Assembly (NCBI GenBank): GCA_900544705.1
Contig: UQWH01000061.1
Coordinates: forward strand, 1-11,867
Length of the DNA stretch: 11,867 nucleotides
Reading direction: 5' to 3'
From: an uncultured Eubacteriales bacterium
GTDB lineage: Bacteria; Bacillota; Clostridia; Oscillospirales; Oscillospiraceae
Below are positions 11,305-11,867 of the stretch, piece by piece; the first letter of the stretch is position 1, and each line of letters opens with the position of its first letter. Made by a program: the position numbers and the translations under genes. The notes under the pieces are model-generated. The model ran no database searches. It saw only the letters and a program-made list of their open reading frames with translations, and had not been told where the DNA came from.

Positions 11305-11867
11305 TCGTCCGGACGGCGGTGGCGATTCTCAGCCTTTCCATTGTGATCGGCCTGCTTCCGTTTACCGTGCTTGCCGAGGACGAAGGCGGGACGGCCGGCA
11401 GCGACCGGCGCTTCGACAGCATCATTGACCCCGGAAAGCCCTCTGGCTATTCGGACACGATGGCAAACCCCTATGGCTACCCACAGGGGCAGAAGTTCCT
11501 GTTCTCCGAGCAGAATGAGCTGCTGCTCTACTACACCTTTGACACGCAGAGCAAGCCGGAGCATAAGTACACCGCGTGGTACGACGACTACGAAAAGGGC
11601 AAGGGCACGAGCCTGCGCGACAACAAGGATGGCTTCGGCAGCTACGGGATGTACAGCAATACCAGGGCCTATGCCTATGTCGATGCGGTCGGCTTCGACC
11701 CGAACGGCACCGGCCGCCGCGACCATGTGGCCTATGTCGGCTACGAAAACGGCAAGACCGGCGGCGAAAAGGGCTACTACCTCTGGGTCATGAACACCGT
11801 GAGCGGCGAGCAGTACGGCCCCGTGCGCGTGAGCAACGCTTCCTGCGAGTGGCTCCAGAACAACAAT
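11280..11867 (+). CDS. Large secreted protein, N-terminal part (3' end outside window)
   Basis: The frame runs open from ATG 11280 to the end of the window (196 codons). The N-terminus is a Sec signal peptide: RKSRK, then a hydrophobic core (about 8-31), with probable cleavage after VLA at residue 32. The mature part is rich in Tyr, Gly, Asp and Asn and has few charged clusters. FDPNGTGRRDHVAYVGYENG (139-158) contains a DxNGxGxxD loop of the calcium-binding type found in FG-GAP/VCBS propeller blades, and YYLWVMNTVSGEQYGPV follows. This resembles the start of long repeat-rich extracellular clostridial proteins, but a fold call is tentative. An AAGAGG at 11265-11270 is a moderate ribosome binding site. 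It has its own promoter with a box shared with the upstream two-component operon. Confidence 0.8.
   Translation, partial: MRKSRKTLIVRTAVAILSLSIVIGLLPFTVLAEDEGGTAGSDRRFDSIIDPGKPSGYSDTMANPYGYPQGQKFLFSEQNELLLYYTFDTQSKPEHKYTAWYDDYEKGKGTSLRDNKDGFGSYGMYSNTRAYAYVDAVGFDPNGTGRRDHVAYVGYENGKTGGEKGYYLWVMNTVSGEQYGPVRVSNASCEWLQNNN

Overview
The window reads as chromosomal DNA from a GC-rich, strictly anaerobic Clostridia-type Firmicute, most likely of the Oscillospirales/Oscillospiraceae kind. This is an inference from three things: very GC-rich third codon positions combined with strong AGGAGG-type ribosome binding sites; sigma-A promoters lying in AT-richer gaps; and the family content (DUF1667, DUF3842, LarEBC, FmdE, a large secreted clostridial-type protein). 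All recognised genes lie on the + strand. No tRNA, rRNA, CRISPR array, insertion sequence or phage gene was seen.

Layout. (1) 1-1247: the 3' part of an FAD/NAD(P) oxidoreductase overlapping a DUF1667 gene, the tail of an anaerobic glycerol-3-phosphate-dehydrogenase-type cluster. (2) 1248-1500: an AT-rich gap holding a self-contained mini-gene: promoter, ideal Shine-Dalgarno, a 24-residue four-cysteine peptide and a perfect intrinsic terminator. (3) 1512-4836: a DUF3842 gene, then a strong promoter and a leader of about 135 nt containing a long intrinsic terminator hairpin, then larE-larB-larC joined by ATGA overlaps. These three proteins make the nickel-pincer nucleotide (NPN) cofactor. No LarA-type apo-enzyme is in the window. 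(4) 4857-8433: a separate transcription unit with its own extended -10 promoter. It encodes a lipoprotein binding protein, a FecCD-type permease, an ABC ATPase and an FmdE-family metalloprotein, all overlapping, closed by a terminator. (5) 8434-11188: a two-component system, a 7TMR-DISM-like histidine kinase and an OmpR-type regulator, closed by a terminator. (6) 11190 to the end: a promoter and the first 196 codons of a large secreted protein with a signal peptide.

How it may work together. LarB, LarE and LarC consume nicotinic acid adenine dinucleotide, CO2, sulfur and nickel. The adjacent FecB/FecCD/ATPase/FmdE unit takes up a chelated metal or corrinoid-like ligand, and nickel for LarC is an attractive but unproven cargo. 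The two-component operon and the secreted-protein gene share a near-identical promoter-upstream element, CTTACA-N4-TGCAAGG, placed exactly 43 bp before the -10 hexamer in both. This suggests that the regulator controls both its own operon and the secreted protein.

The signals most worth pursuing are the terminator-bearing leader of larE (a candidate attenuator, riboswitch or small RNA), the four-cysteine micropeptide gene, and the shared regulator box.
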